Shown piece after piece: positions 43,001 through 43,128 of a stretch of 43,128 bases of DNA. A program made the position numbers and the translations under genes. Below the pieces are notes generated by a model, which worked only from the letters and a program-made list of their open reading frames with translations, was not told the DNA's origin and searched no databases. Source of the DNA: Mesorhizobium carmichaelinearum (GTDB lineage: Bacteria > Pseudomonadota > Alphaproteobacteria > Rhizobiales > Rhizobiaceae); assembly GCF_900199455.1 (NCBI RefSeq), contig NZ_FZQR01000035.1, forward strand, positions 1 through 43,128, in the 5' to 3' direction. Every line of letters starts with the position of its first letter. Position 1 is the stretch's first letter.

Positions 43001-43128
43001 CGGCTTTCGGCGGCCTGCATCGGCGATCTGGCCGCCCTCGGAGTGCATTTTGACAAGCCTCGTCGGGCGCCGGCGATGATCCGTCGTGATGGAAGGCGGG
43101 GGTTTGCGGGTTGAGGTCGGCCGGTTTG

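Noticed and set aside
42971..43114. Plus-strand 47-residue ORF at the right edge (MHLARLMHGDRLSAAC)
   Set aside because: The residues look protein-like (CIGDLAALGVHFDKPRRAP), but it is short, has no ribosome-binding site and overlaps the tail-fibre-like frame. It may be the end of a truncated gene, which I cannot identify.
1..43128. CRISPR arrays, rRNA and tRNA genes
   Set aside because: No regularly spaced short repeats and no tRNA or rRNA signatures were recognised by eye; the tandem repeats at 905-1800 are coding modules.

Overview
The window looks like accessory DNA from a legume-nodulating alphaproteobacterium, most likely Mesorhizobium or a close relative. The reasons are an Omp2b-type two-barrel porin, a Ros/MucR regulator, a SyrB-like regulator, a phasin, a Rhizobiales-type conjugation locus (TraD, TraG, TraA) and, at the left end, a large protein behind a recognisable tts box, the binding site of the symbiotic type III secretion activator TtsI. 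The genus is inferred; no rRNA or tRNA gene was seen. The gene content fits a symbiosis island (integrative conjugative element) or symbiotic plasmid much worn by deletions and insertions.

Layout. (1) 1-2500: a minus-strand ORF of at least 799 codons that leaves the window, with near-identical tandem modules and a tts box, a likely NopD/XopD-like type III effector. (2) 2517-4356: a Tn3-family transposon end and a tnpA 3' fragment, then an aldo/keto reductase fragment joined to a DUF1173 5' fragment. (3) 4734-18858: a mostly plus-strand block typical of rhizobial conjugative elements: DUF932, a frameshifted ParB-like gene, a conserved 130-residue protein, DUF1419, SyrB-like, a deleted DUF1173, a remnant of a strawberry-notch-type helicase gene, a Toprim protein (one truncated and one full copy), two SLOG-type proteins, DUF736 and a small ORF. 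GC-rich leaders sit in front of several of these. A tacA-tacT toxin-antitoxin operon is split by an insert carrying a 5'-truncated serine recombinase and a 453-residue protein. (4) 19058-19848: an antitoxin-like gene and a frameshifted PIN toxin gene.

(5) 19922-29762: the conjugation core. A tightly packed minus-strand operon runs traD, traG, a CbbX-type AAA ATPase with N-terminal membrane helices, a one-helix membrane protein, a secreted protein, an XRE regulator and an unknown ORF. The TraA relaxase-helicase is divergent, and the 228-bp gap between traD and traA holds several inverted repeats and is the best oriT candidate. (6) 30047-31835: queC, queD and queE, which make 7-cyano-7-deazaguanine, lie between the traA 3' end and a divergent remnant of a second traA 3' end. 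(7) 32422-37184: an AT-rich alpha/beta hydrolase gene, mosaic scraps (AbiEii, ISKra4, IS5, DUF2958), a phasin, a cysteine-less MucR and a small ORF. (8) 37289-43000: a porin with a strong terminator, a ParS/MbcA-like antitoxin-type protein without a visible toxin, small ORFs, a PilZ protein and a frameshifted tail-fibre-like repeat protein.

The DNA-transfer genes (traD, traG, traA and the AAA operon) are open. Several plus-strand maintenance genes (ParB-like, DUF1173 twice, strawberry-notch helicase, TacAT, PIN) are broken, so the element may be decaying or may rely on helper functions. The points most worth following are the tts-box effector, the queCDE cassette inside the transfer region, the TraG/AAA/membrane operon, a 106-bp imperfect palindrome before the DUF736 gene, and the shared GC-rich leaders.
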